Origin: Sinonovacula constricta | Lineage: Eukaryota; Mollusca; Bivalvia; Cardiida; Solecurtidae | Reading direction: 5' to 3' | Assembly: GCA_007844125.1 (NCBI GenBank) | Contig: CM017556.1 | Span: 25,151,714 to 25,215,713, forward strand | Length of the DNA: 64,000 nucleotides | Shown here: positions 49,531-61,560 of the stretch, piece after piece | Position numbering within the stretch: position 1 is the stretch's first letter | How the letters are laid out: each line of letters starts with the position of its first letter | Notes under the pieces: model-generated | Database searches by the model: none | What the model was told of the DNA's origin: nothing | What the model saw: only the letters and a program-made list of their open reading frames with translations | Program-made: the position numbers and the translations under genes

Positions 49531-49612
49531 GGTATATATGTATATATGTATATGTATATATGTATATGTGTGTGTGTGTTGTGTGTGTGTGTATACATAT
49601 ATATACGCTTCG
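49531..49612. repeat. (TATG/TG/TA)n microsatellite
   Basis: Imperfect TATATG, TG and TATA runs directly follow the palindrome. The 81-codon minus-strand frame across it (Thr-His and Tyr-Ile runs) is a repeat translation. Confidence 0.95.
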
Positions 49613-49709
49613 AGTACACTGTTTTTACTATCATGTGACCATATAGTCTAGGTTATAAAAGGCTACCCAAAAGCAGCGATGGCGATGCGTCTAACACGAA
49701 ATGATGTAG

Positions 49710-49784
49710 GCAAGTTATTCACCGATATTTGCTCTCCGCTCAAGCAGTTTTCTATTACGAGACAAGTCCCGATACAGACGCTTG
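49710..49784 (-). pseudogene. E2: E segment, truncated at 5' side and stopped
   Basis: The minus-strand translation KRLYRDLSRNRKLLERRANI continues GE and meets a TAA at the point where E1 reads DEKL. The hydrophobic AAFVVLT start seen in E1 is absent: sequence upstream of AAGCGTCTG is unrelated. It lies about 470 bp from H2, like the E1-H1 spacing. Confidence 0.5.
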
Positions 49785-50074
49785 GAATATTTAGAAGTGT
49801 CAAGCATTTATTTGTAGTAATACATAAAGGGATGACTCATTCAAGGTTATACATACCACTAATGTTTGAAAAAAGTTTGAAAATTTTGAAAAGAAAACAG
49901 ACAGAACGACTGACAGGATAGACAGATAGACAGACAGATAGATAAATGTTCACGTTTAAGTATTTACAAATTTTAATTGGACCACCTCTTACGTGTTACG
50001 TGTGTTTCCAAGCTTTCTTGTTTACATTAACACACAATGCTTAGTTTATCGTCAACATGAATGTTATGTGTGTA

Positions 50075-50600
50075 CGTGGTAAAGGCAAAAGAAGTTTCGT
50101 TAAAGACCCCTGAACAAAGTTTGCGGCTAAAGTTTCTTTTCTTTCTAAAAAGTTTTGTTGTTATTGTAGTCGTCTTGTTTTAAAGTTTGAAAAAAACTGA
50201 AAGAAATATAATTTTGCCAATAGCAGCTGCTTATAAATTATTATTCATAAAAAGGCACCCGTAGTGCTTCCTTGGTGTATGTTGTCCCTAATCAGAGATG
50301 TTGCCAAACAAAGGTCGAGATGTGTAGGGTACTTACTTTACCCTGATCCATAGATAATAAAATAACAATGAAATACTTGCGCTGGGGGTAGAGGGGGGAT
50401 ACATGTATGACTGATTTATAGCGTAAACAATGCTTGTTTTATCTGGCTTGTGATGTTGTTAGTTTCCTAACGTCTGGTTGAATGCAACTGTATGACTGCT
50501 GGTAAAAGTTAGCATTTGCAAAACAGATTGAAAAATTATGAAAGTTATTCACCCTTGAAACGAAACGGGTTTTGCTTCTAGTTATCAGCATAGCTCAAAA
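50075..50600 (-). repeat. Array block G, copy 2
   Basis: AAGACCCCTGAACAAAGTTTG through TAATAAAATAACAATGAAATAC, GCTGGGGGTAGAGGGGGGAT and TGTATGACTGCTGG; the closest match to G copy 1. Homology with copy 1 also extends weakly leftward to about 50010. Confidence 0.85.
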
Positions 50601-51067
50601 AATCGTGTTTTGCGGGGTGGGGGCGGGGAGGTGTATATTTAACCCTGTTAGCTGTTAAAGGACTGCAAGCACAGTGGTCAGCATTATTCCGTGGTTAATC
50701 TAGTGTACAGCGTATTGGAAAAAAGGCAAATCTTCAACGCATCTTCTTGAAATATAAATTATGCATTGAGGCAAAACTTACATCCGATTTTTAATAAACA
50801 TACAATTATATTAAAATATATATATTACTATATGAAAGCATTTTTTTCTAAAGTTGTGTCTAAAATTAATGCTCTTTATTGCTACCGTGCGCAATAAATT
50901 AAGTTCAAAATTAAATCACTGTCACTGATTTCGTCAATACTACACCCTTGTGATCTAAATCTGTTAAATCCCAAGTGCTATAGTCTTCAGAGAACTTTAA
51001 CTTTAGACTGAGATGTTGAAATGATGCGAATCGCCTCTGATGTACATAACCTGGCAGAAGGCAGTGA

Positions 51068-51087
51068 CCCCCCCTCCCCCCCCCCCC
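51068..51087. repeat. Poly-C tract with one T
   Basis: CCCCCCCTCCCCCCCCCCCC-type run, followed by the small palindrome GCGATATATATCGC (51088-51101). It is prone to length error. Confidence 0.9.
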
Positions 51088-51569
51088 GCGATATATATCG
51101 CAAATATAAAATCAGCCTATTATATTATGCATAATCAGTGAACCGTTCGCTCCTCTTTCCTCTAGTTACTTTGTGATATTCCTAGCTGGAGTTATGAATT
51201 TACTGACCACTGTTAGTCAATGCCATGCAGGGTCTGTCCTTCGTGTTTCAAATAATAAAATAGTTCTCATAGAATATGTAAAACGACAATTCATAAACTT
51301 CGGCAAGTCCAAAAAAATGAAACTTAATTATGAGAATCTGTCTGGTCCAAAATGTTTTCTTTTTTGTGTGAAGAAAACTATTACTTGCGTTTTCTATTTG
51401 GATAACATAAATTATTGTACAAGAGTGAGAATTTTTAAAATGTATAGTTTGTAAACGAAATTATAGTTAACAATTGAATAATTAAAGTAAAAATAAAGTT
51501 TTCTTCGTAGGTAAAAAATATACATTTAGATTTTGTTTGCTTTTGTTAAATGTCTTATCACAGACCTGC

Positions 51570-51795
51570 TCTTATATATCTGGCGGCTTGTATGTGCATA
51601 CCTTTGTCCAATGCCTTTTCAAAGTTTGGTATATGTTGCAATGCTCATATGACTTTGCCATATTTTCTTATTCATAATTACAACAATGTAACTTTTGCAG
51701 TGTGGCGGTCGTAAAAATATCTCCACGTGCATGTACGACTTATGATATATGTTGCTATGCTCATAGGACTTTGTCAGATAGTCTTACAATTAAAG
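51570..51795 (-). repeat. Two R1 fragments in tandem
   Basis: The plus strand reads TTTGGTATATGTTGCAATGC, TCATATGACTTTG (to about 51690), then TGATATATGTTGCTATGCTC, ATAGGACTTTGTCAGAT (51740-51790). Both are reverse complements of the R1 5' end, so the end of R1 is present twice within ~120 bp. Confidence 0.7.
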
Positions 51796-51829
51796 ATCCC
51801 TTGTCAGCTTTTTTATAATCTCCCTTTAC

Positions 51830-52340
51830 CATAATATATGCCTGTTGTGCAACTTCTGTTCAGTGTTTGTATTGCCTTGAAGTGTTTGATCATGAAAACA
51901 TTCCCATGAGGCTGTTGGTAAGTTTTGTTCCTTTGTAGCAGTTTCTTACCTGATATTTCTTGATGATATGTCGTTGTTGTCTTCCAACGTGACATACCAC
52001 TTAAATTATTATATGGAAAAATTGTTCTGGTTTCCTTGAATGACATAAAGTAACGGAAGTCAAATGGTTCGTGTAGGGAATAAATTATTTACGCATTTAT
52101 AAAATACAAATTAACCTAAAGGGAACGTCAGCGAAATTAACCAAATAATGCTCTCACTCGGATTTTCGTTCTTTTGACCTTATCCATGAGTGATAAACAC
52201 ATGCCTCTCTTCATTCTGATTGTTACATATCCTTTGACGTGCATTGATCTTTAGTTATAAAAATTTCATCCAAATGCAAAAAAGTATGAATGCAAAGAAT
52301 CAAATGTCATCACTAAAGTCACTGTTCAACATGAGTACAT
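51830..52340 (-). repeat. Array block U, copy 2
   Basis: CATGAGGCTGTTGGTAAGTTT, TTGTCTTCCAACGTGACATAC, TTATTATATGGAAAA, GAATGACATAAAGTAACGG, ATTTATAAAATACA, ACTCGGATTTTCG and CACTGTTCAACAT. The minus-strand frame 52046-51813 is open across the SRWKTTTTYHQEISGKKLLQ region; in copy 1 the same region has stops. Confidence 0.8.
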
Positions 52341-52540
52341 TTTGCTTACTAATGAACTGTCCATACAACAACAAAACCTTGTTGTTATAAAAATTATTGA
52401 AAATGCCGTCGAACTAATTGTGTGAAGTCTTATATATATATGACAATGGGAAATGAAATTTAACAATTAACCGTTATCTAACTAACAAAAGATATATCTA
52501 TAACGGCAATAAAGTGATAAATCCATAGAAAAATCTTAAC

Positions 52541-52661
52541 CGCTGAGAATTGATTAGTAAGTCGGTTGATTGGAACTTCTCTTCCAAAAACAGCTTTATA
52601 AGCACGATTGAAAATCCGAACTGGAGAATGATACAGATGAGACTGTATTGTAGTTTCGTGG
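52541..52661 (-). CDS. Candidate exon upstream of unit 2, frame ambiguous
   Basis: A minus-strand acceptor after a T-rich tract (TTTTGTTTTCAAAG, exon from 52661) and a possible donor (TCAGCG|GTTAAG) bracket 121 nt, less AT-rich than the surroundings. Two frames are open. One is hydrophobic and helix-like (TKLQYSLICIILQFGFSIVL, then IKLFLEEKFQSTDLLINSQ), as for a membrane segment. The other is SHLYHSPVRIFNRAYKAVFG, then REVPINRLTNQF. It lies ~200 bp upstream (minus sense) of block U2. No equivalent was found upstream of U1. Family unknown. Confidence 0.3.
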
Positions 52662-52702
52662 CTTTGAAAACAAAATAAGTATAAATATGCACAAACCATC
52701 AA

Positions 52703-53733
52703 ATATTTATGTCGTAAAAATCACCTATTTGGAGTACCAGCATATCTATGTTATGAACGCTGAACAAAAGTAATTCATTAATCTGCCCAATATAACCTTA
52801 TTACCTGTTAAAAAGGTAACTGCATTCATCTTCATATATCTGTATGTCTATTTTCGGTCTTCATTCGTATGATTTATGTCAAAACCAGCTGGTGGAGAAA
52901 ATATGTTGTTTGTTTTCTTTCTGTCCATAAATTAAAATTTGAGTACTGTGACAACCAGACAATGTATTAAATGCTCTCACAAACTCGCATATAATGGAAT
53001 ATAATACTGTTTTTTTTTTCCATTTCTAAGAACGTGCTCATATCCGATATTTAGATAAAAGTACACTGACGATAATATTGTTCGATGGAGCAAATGCTTC
53101 ATCATTTATCTATAATGTTGTATTTACCCTACTTTAAACAGACTAGAAATCATCAGCGATTGAATAGTATGTGATATAAATGAGTAATGTCATGCTGGGT
53201 TAATTGAATATTTAAACTGCCTTGACTTAAACATACTTGACTAATTCTATCGAGTACATTTAACGTCATCGCTGGTGCTAATAATCTTGTAATAAGACCC
53301 TTTACTGCTTTGTTTGTACGAATTAAATTATGTCGTATAATTCAGATCTACTTGTAGGAAATAAAACTCTTATCGGATTAATCCTTTTGAAACACTTGAG
53401 TTTTAATGTTTGTTGGTCAGTCGATTGCAGACATTTTAGTTACTACGTATACTATCTTTTTTGTTTATCATTAAAGGGAACGCTTCCACGATTTCAAGTC
53501 TATTTATACGTTGGACAAAACGAAATTGCTTTAAGAGTACATCTATCCACTGCATGTTACGTACAATAAAAAATCGACTTATACACTATGCGATATCCAC
53601 CACATCGGTAGTTCACATTATGTGTGCTAAATCAATCGGTCACTTCGCTTAGAGAATGGGCTATTCGTCGACATTAATAATAAATTTTATTAGTCTGTTG
53701 ATAGTTTTTATACATTTTCACAATGACACAATC
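52703..53733. other. No gene seen
   Basis: AT-rich. Plus-strand frames of 79 and 63 codons (53330-53652) overlap each other and lack motifs. Confidence 0.45.
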
Positions 53734-53845
53734 ATGTTCCGCTTTTATCGTCTGTATCTAAAATGTTGTGTGATTTATGGACCCTCCAGCCCTACCGGGA
53801 AAACATGTCATGATTGCTGTAGTAGCAAGCCACAGAGGTGGCCTA
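53734..53845 (-). pseudogene. H3: heavily decayed copy of the H segment
   Basis: The minus strand contains GLLLQQS followed by a stop where H2 has VLLWQQSG, and downstream TDDKSGT followed by TGA where H1 has TDDDDGTFT. The two parts are in different frames. The EIDP tail is lost. It lies ~700 bp from E3. Confidence 0.4.
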
Positions 53846-53879
53846 AAGTAATTGGTTTATCGCGTTTTACTGTCCATTA

Positions 53880-54850
53880 GAGAATCGGGGACATTTAGCA
53901 CTTCCGTGTAATGTCAAAAATATTCTGCGCAATATCCTTACCTGTATTTCAATCTAATTCTTATATTGAATATTTGCTTTTCTTCTAAAAGCTAAATCCT
54001 TTGTTATTAAAGTTGATCGGACTAGCACATAAAAGAGCGTTATAGGCACAAATCCTTATTTATTCTTTTTTTAAGAGGATGTGCATTTGAAAGTTTTATA
54101 AGAATAATAACATATTCTCGAACAACTGTTAAATGGTGAATCTTTGTTAAATTTCATAATCATATATTAGCGTTAATGGGCCAGTTATTTTCGATACCCT
54201 CTAATTTAGGGTTTGATTGTGGGAGTTGAACAATATTGATGTTCTGATACAGGATTCCCCAATTTATTGAGCTTTGGTAATAACAGCTTTTACGCATTAA
54301 CCGGAATGTTCCTTCAAAATTATTACAAATAGCTATGTCTTAGGGTTGTAATTAAACGTTTGTACCAAACAAGCGACAGCGTTTCCATTACTAAATAAAT
54401 ACATAGTGAAATGTTGCTTGATTTGTATGAATATGTGTTTGTACGATTACACACTTCTTTACATTTTAGCAAATGGTCAAGTGTTTTACATGTTTGCGAT
54501 AGCTGTGAACCATCAGGTCTTGACTTATGGCAACCTTTCATAATATTTGCTCTCTGCTCAAGCCGTTCTTTTTTGGTGAAGGTTTCTATAGTGTCACATT
54601 GTCAGTATAGCAAACGCTGTCAGCCACTGTGTATCACCTCCTCAGCGTTAGTGGTCTGTTTCATACACATACGATCCATAAAACACTTAATAAATGTACG
54701 AATATATTCTGTGAAGCTCTGTTTTCAAAAAATACATCGCCATTATATTGTAACACTGTATATTTACTGCAATCAGCAAATATTTTTAATTTGTTAAAAT
54801 ATATTTATTATTGTGTTGTTTATGTGTAAATAAAAGTACAATATGTGTGC
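53880..54850. repeat. Paired duplication F, copy 1
   Basis: Colinear with 62890-63800. Shared landmarks: AAAnTTGATCGGAC(T/A)AGCACA, TATTTATTCTTTTT, AAAGTTTTATAAGA, CGATACCCTCTAATTTA, AATATTGATG, GTTCCTTCAAAAT, AAATAGCTATG, then the E segment (E3). The 128-codon plus-strand frame at 54411-54797 crosses the E segment in antisense and is a shadow. Confidence 0.9.
54541..54628 (-). pseudogene. E3: decayed E segment
   Basis: The minus-strand translation TQWLTAFAILTM, stop, HYRNLHQKRTA, stop. It aligns with E1 PVAAFVVLTMRLYRNVSRNR. An ACACAG precedes the homologous start and could be the ancestral acceptor. Two in-frame stops make it non-functional. Confidence 0.45.
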
Positions 54851-56065
54851 CAAATTTCCAAAACTGAAATTAGGCATCTGGATCCTATGCGTTCTACGTA
54901 ATAAAACGAAAAAATCGAGGATTATTTGTATGTGGTGACACTTGTAACGCTTATAAGCGTACATTAGTATATTGGTAAGTATGCATGCCACTTACTTGTT
55001 ACTGTATCTTATACTTTTGGATTGAGATATTGCGTTTTCCCATTTGTTTTAAAAGATCGCATTCTGACGTGTGTTACATATTTTTGGTCCGGTATTTTTC
55101 TAGGTATTCTGAACAGCAGCAAGACGGACTGTTGGTACCAAATCATATGTCAATAACATTATTGAATTAAAATAACTCTTTGATTTATTTAAATAATTAC
55201 TTCTGGAAAGGATTCGCTGTTGTGTTTTCAAATATTTTGGTCAATTTAAAAAGTTATAAATACCCATTGAAGCGTCAATAGTTATATTAACCTTTATTTC
55301 ATACAAAAACATAAATGACCATTCATTTCTACGTCGAGTTAAGCGGTAGGGATAATGATCCGAGCATAAGCAAGATAAATGTCGAACGTCAAATGTTTCT
55401 ATAGCATTTTCTTACTAATAGCATTTCATTTTTCAATTATATTTCAAAAGAAGAAAATACAAAACATGAAAATAGGAATCTTTTCTTTCCGTATTCCTGT
55501 AATAACGAATATGATGCTTACACCTTAGTATATAAAATGCAATTTCCGTTAATATTTAATAGTAAAATAATAAGTACAGTAGATATTCTAATAATCATAT
55601 ATTCCCTCCCACGTTTTTTCTTTAGTTTTGTATGCACACAAGAATGGTCTCTGCTTACTGTTTAGTTATACAGTATCATTTAGCATAATTATTTCTTCTC
55701 CCGAAGTAAGGCATTTACCAGTCACGTTGTCCGTTCGTTTGTTCGTCTGTTTATCCGTTTTTTTTGTCTGTCGTTATGTCTTAGTCATTTTTAACAACTT
55801 ACAGTACATCAGTCAAAATTCACCATTGTACGTGCATCACAGATTTGAAAAAGAAAAATACATTTTTGGAAAGGTTAAAGGTCAATTGATGCTTCTCCTT
55901 ATAATTGCATACTCATGATATAAACATGTACGAATGTCTCGGCCATAACTCCATTTTTAATGAAACGTCACTATCTTACCAGCACCTTAAGGGTATTACG
56001 TATTCAACTTTCTAGAACAAATGTGGTAATTGATGCCAAGAGATCCGTTATATTTTTTTTTTAAA
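54851..56065. other. No gene seen
   Basis: AT-rich; frames up to 96 codons (55628-55918 +) have no motif. Confidence 0.45.
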
Positions 56066-56759
<694 letters not shown>

Positions 56760-56835
56760 CTCTGCTACCCCACGGGATTCATTTCCTGATTGAGGTCGAA
56801 ACAAGCCACTGGAGACTCCTGCTGATTCCAGGAAA
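56760..56835 (-). pseudogene. H4: possible fragment of the H segment
   Basis: The minus-strand translation SGLFRPQSGNESRGVAEF resembles the RALPWHQPGERFSE / RVLLWQQSGEGFSE part of H1/H2. The acidic tail is not recognisable downstream. It lies ~190 bp from E4 in the expected order. Support is modest. Confidence 0.3.
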
Positions 56836-57021
56836 TCGCTGAAAGTAATCACTTCATCACGTCTCACTAAAGACTGTGGCTTCCAAAAAAAGATATTGAT
56901 TATGCCACCGAAACTGCATTTTTGCCTCGTGTATTTAATAAGAGTTATCGAATATTGAGATATTATACTGATCCTTATCAGATGTATATGTGCATGAGTT
57001 TAATATATACTGGCAAGCAAT

Positions 57022-57103
57022 GTATCAATAATTGCTCCCCACTCAAGCAGTTTTCTATTAAGACTAGTTCATATAGTGTTATGTCAGGATAACAAAAACC
57101 GAC
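57022..57103 (-). pseudogene. E4: decayed E segment
   Basis: The plus strand ATTGCTCCCCACTCAAGCAG, TTTTCTATTA and ATGTCAGGATAACAAAAACC match the E consensus at DNA level. On the minus strand the frame reads VFVILT and then several stops where E1 reads MRLYRNVSRNR. Confidence 0.45.
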
Positions 57104-57914
57104 AAAGCCTGCTGTCTCAACTTTTATATAGATATTCGACTTTACAGACATAATAACCGACAACTCTAGAGGACTTTGAGGGATGAATATGCTAATTCTT
57201 TTGTTAAATAGGCTTTACAAATGACCATTTTCCCGTTATTCATGAATTCATGACCTATATATTTATTTTTCGGCAATTGTGTCGTGGATTAGCTTATACT
57301 GGCAAGTGTCCATTTAACTTTTTTCCTCTGTATAGAATGTTTTTAATTTTCTTTGATCAGCCCATGTTATTTTTGTAGGAGATCGATTTTGTGTAAAAAA
57401 CTATCTTTATGGATATACATGTTTTTCTTGTTCCACTTTTTTGTTTCTTCTTGTAAATGTATTGTCTTTTACCTCTAAATTGTAGATAGGTGTGTGTTCT
57501 CTATAACACAATTTTAATATAATTGTTTATTGCTTGTTAACATCGTTCAACTTTTGTATTAGAAAGTGAGGATATCCCATGGAAGCAGTTAACTAGAACA
57601 TTTTACAATAAAAAAAATATAAAATGCCGATAAACTTATACAGAAATTAAAAAGGATAAAGAGATTTTTTCAATATCGAATCCTTTCGACTTTCAAAATA
57701 ATTGCGTAGTTTCTTTATAAAAGCCTTTCAATTTTAGTGTTTAATGATATTTTTTCTGCGTAATAAACGAAAAGTTAAAAAAAAAATTGGTACATGTACA
57801 ATGTGGGGCAAATATAAAAATGTTATGTTTATGCCTTTCTGTGCGAATCATTCGACCTGCTCCTCTAACTACGCTTGTGTTTCCTGATTATTGACCAAAC
57901 TAAATATGACAATC
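57104..57914. other. No gene seen
   Basis: AT-rich with T- and A-homopolymers; nothing recognised. Confidence 0.45.
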
Positions 57915-58280
57915 ACTAATCGAGTCAGGATGTAAATACAGATGAAGATGCGGACAATGATGTCATATACACATCTCGAGGGACCCTGACTCATATAATA
58001 AAACAAGAAAGTTGTTGCCAATGCCCATCCTTCGTCTTCCTTTTTACACTGCAACTCTTGGCACTAACACACTCAAACATTAATAAACAACCCGCAGGTA
58101 GATCCATTAGTCTCTTTTCATAAGAAAAGGTTCAGACACTTCGATTATATTCATATTATATTCTTGGCTCTCTTTTGTTGATCTTTATTCATTATGAACG
58201 CCAGACTGAATAAACACAGTAAGTGAACGTCATTTTTAATGTAAATACACCATGTACCAAGATAGTGCGGTAGACTTGGC
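57915..58280 (-). repeat. Dispersed repeat D, copy 3
   Basis: GTCAGGATGTAAATACAGATGA, CTTCGTCTTCCTTTTTACAC, TGCAACTCTTGGCACTAACA, CTCTTTTGTTGATC and a tail CCATGTACCAAGATAGTGCGG. It matches copies 1 and 2. The minus-strand frame CVSAKSCSVKRKTKDGHWQQ stops soon after. Confidence 0.65.
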
Positions 58281-60679
58281 GTTATGCAAACACGTTTGTA
58301 AAGGTCACAAACCATTGTTAACAGAAAGCAGTATTTAATATTCTGTTATATGTTGAAAATAATTTTATTTTTTATTTTTGATCATTTGTACAAAATGGAA
58401 CATGTAAGAAAATACAGTCTTAATAAAAAGATGAATTCAAAAGTACAGGTAATTATTTAACAGTCCACTTTTATTGTACTTCCTTGTTTTCCTTGATATT
58501 TATATACATTAAAACATTTAATTAAATGAGTAACCTTCAGTCTTCAGTCTGTAGTCATCATTTAACATTTCTGATAATTAATCGGCACGTATGATCCTCT
58601 AAATGTTTCTCTTTCATCCTGTTTTTTCGCTTATGATGGATGCTATGTTTAATGGCAAAAAGTAAGATGCATCAACAAATAATTGTCTGGGGATTGATCT
58701 TTAGACGGCCGTGTAAAAATCAGTCAAGAAATATTGATGAGCCCTTGGAACCAACCGCAAACGCGTTCTTTGTGATAATTGTTAGGTTCAAAGCAATATT
58801 TCAGATGTATGGAAACAATCTTTACAATTGATTTTTATTATGAATTACGTGTGGTTAAAAACCAATTGTTGACTTAAATTGATTTTTAATACATTATATA
58901 TTATATTATATATTAATATGAACGAGACGGTTTCATGTCGAGCTTCAATAAACGGATTGGTAAGTAATAGTAACATGTTTTCTGGTGTAATAACTAAATA
59001 GATTTAATCGCTGACAACATTTTGCAAATTAGTAAAAATAGTGAAAATAACGCAATGCGTTTGTACAAGATGATGGTAAATGTAGTAGTTTGATAAATCA
59101 TAAATAAAGAAGGGCAATGTTTATCCATTATACGTATGATATTTGCAAGTGTTTTGAACTACTAGAGTATAAGCATGTTAATCACTATTTATAGTTAAAA
59201 TTTTAAAGAATGCGAAAATGCATGTCTACACAATCCTAAAGGATGCATTTTTATTCATATTTTCAGGGAAACATACAAAACGCATATCCATATATGTAGA
59301 TTATAAAAAACAGTGGGCATGTTCTTCCTTACGTTATAGGATAGAATTATGTTAGGGTTTTAATTTTAAGAGCAAAATATATTACAGTAAATACACGATG
59401 TTTAAGTTATTGCTAAAATATTTTTGAAAATAGTTGATATTTATAGCATATATCTATTATTACTCTAGACTATATGCCTGAGAAGTATTCTGAAAAGCCA
59501 ATGAATATAATTTTATCTTAGTATCAAAGATATCAATCTATATTTGCGTATGAATGTATGTAACACAATAAGTAAGTAAGTAACACAGAGAGTGTTATGA
59601 TTTCGTTCTCATGTGGCGTTATCAGGAAAAAGAGGGACTTTTGTAAATCGGAGGTTGGAGACGGGCCCTAGACCGAGTTAACGGAATCATTGCGTAAATC
59701 ATCCATGCTTTACTCAGACTGTTTTGTTTGTACTAAATAATAGATGGGAAATATCTGGACTCCTTTTCCCCAACCACCCTTTCATGAAACCGTTATTGTT
59801 TTGATTCTTTGTATTTTCAAGAATGGCTTGTTAAGTATTGATTTAAAGAGTTTTACCCTAAGGATGCCTAGAGTGTTAAGAGGAGTTTTGATAGGTCTTA
59901 GTAAATAATAAGGATTTGAGTTGTGACCTATTGTATAAAGTTGACGCTATTTCACATAGAGATAGATCAATTAATTTCTCAAAAATTGTCAGTTAACGGG
60001 TTTGCAGCGTACACCATTCGTGCTTCAGTCTGAAGTTCAGTCTGATTTGTTGCACATAATTATACATGTAAACAAATATTTGATTATGGCTACAATGCTG
60101 TTCCATTTTTTATTTGTAAATTTCGTGCAACCTTATTATTGTTAGTATTGCTAGCAAACTCACACACATAAGACACTTTGTGACAGAATTTTTGTATCAA
60201 ATTGTCAAACCATTGTAATTTAAACATTGTAAGCTTAAATAGCATCGATGATAGAATAAAATCATCATCATGATGTCTTTCGATATATTCAGTTTCGATC
60301 ACTAGATGACAATTAATAGCATAAACTTACATGCCAGTTTATAGCGTTTGCAATGATAAAATATCTATTTCCTGTTTGATTGATACATAGTCCGGTGTGT
60401 TTCCATTGTAAATACCACAGATTATTGCGTTTATTAACTGTAAATGAAGTATCCAACGACAAAAAATAACGTATCAGTAAATTACCGAATGTGACTACAT
60501 TAACACAAAATGTAACTAAAGATTTCTTGAATGTTATGCTCAAGATATTGAAGTCACATAACATAATAGATGTGTGTACATGTATGTGACACAATATTCT
60601 AAACCAAATGCGAAGAGGGTGTTATTGAAACCACTGGTACAATTGTCTTAGTTAAGATGTTGGTTTTTGTTTTTGTTTG
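58281..60679. other. AT-rich stretch, no gene recognised
   Basis: Frames of up to 93 codons (60313-60594 -) lack motifs. The plus-strand frame at 58640-58831 includes a short less AT-rich part (NIDEPLEPTANAF) of unknown meaning. A short CAGTCTGAAG/CAGTCTTCAG repetition occurs near 58540 and 60025. Confidence 0.45.
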
Positions 60680-61110
60680 TTTGTTTTGATGCTATTGTTG
60701 TTATTGCGTTTGGAAATCGCTTCATTGTTTTAGTCTGACCAACTTTATCTTAAAGAATTCGACTTTCGCTGTTGCTTAGAATCAATCTTTAGACGGCATA
60801 AGAAATACTTCCTTGATGTGAATGGTTCTCAATCAAGGATGTTGCCATACAAATCTCGAGATGTGAAGCTCACTTACTTTCGATAGCTAACAATAACAAG
60901 ATAACAATGAAATACGTGCGCTTGGCAGAGATGGTGGCAGATATGACTTATTAATAGCCAAACAATGTATGTCAGAGATTTAAAAGATTTAAAAAGCAGC
61001 GTAGGTTGCAACGGTATGCCTGTTAGTAAAACGCAAAACAGTGAAAGCAGAGGATTTCCTTCAACCTTAAAACAGAATAGGTTCGCTTCTTCCTATTAAG
61101 ATGTCAAAAA
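60680..61110 (-). repeat. Array block G, copy 3
   Basis: TTCCTTGATGTGAATGGTTC, TCAATCAAGGATGTTGCCAT, AAGATAACAATGAAATACGTG and CGCTTGGCAGAGATGG match G copies 1 and 2 with more divergence. Confidence 0.8.
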
Positions 61111-61129
61111 ACTGAATGAATTCACATAT

Positions 61130-61560
61130 TCCACAACCTTTGTTAAGTTATTAGTTTGATCTGAAGTGTTGGGTCATAATATCGTTGGTTAATACCCATG
61201 TGGCTGTTGGTGAGTTCTGTTCCTTTGCATTAATTTATTGCTGGGGATTTGTTGATGACACTTACATAAAATTGTCGCCTTCCCAGGGGAAATGCAATAT
61301 TTTCAATTGGTTCATGTATGGAATAAATTATGTATGAAGTTATAAAATACAGACACTATGTTGATCCCAAAGAGATAATCATTCATATAAAGAAACACCA
61401 TTGTTTCTCATGTGATAGAGCAGTGTTTATTTTATTTACAGTGGCTTTTGGTCATTAAATTCGAAATACAAGAAAATGCCATGGAATCGATTCACTTTCT
61501 TTTACGAGTACATGTTTCATGGTTGATAGACAGTGTCTGTCAACAACCTATTGTTAACCA
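61130..61560 (-). repeat. Array block U, copy 3
   Basis: CATGTGGCTGTTGGTGAGTT, GCTGGGGATTTGTTGATGAC, GCCTTCCCAGGGG, GGAATAAATTATGTATGAAG, TTATAAAATACAGACA and the later TTTTGGTCATTAAATTCGAAA and GTGTCTGTCAAC. Minus-strand peptide HQQIPSNKLMQRNRTHQQPH is in a frame bounded by stops. Confidence 0.8.

Larger units (their letters stand above)
50601..51829. other. Segment between G2 and U2, contains R1 pieces
   Basis: In copy 1 blocks G and U are only ~350 bp apart; here they are ~1.2 kb apart. The extra DNA holds a G-rich run (50610-50632), a C-rich homopolymer (51068-51087), a 93-codon frame without motif (51173-51454) and two R1 fragments. Confidence 0.6.

Noticed and set aside
54411..54797. 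128-codon plus-strand frame
   Set aside because: Antisense to the E3 segment; no conservation in the F-pair copy.
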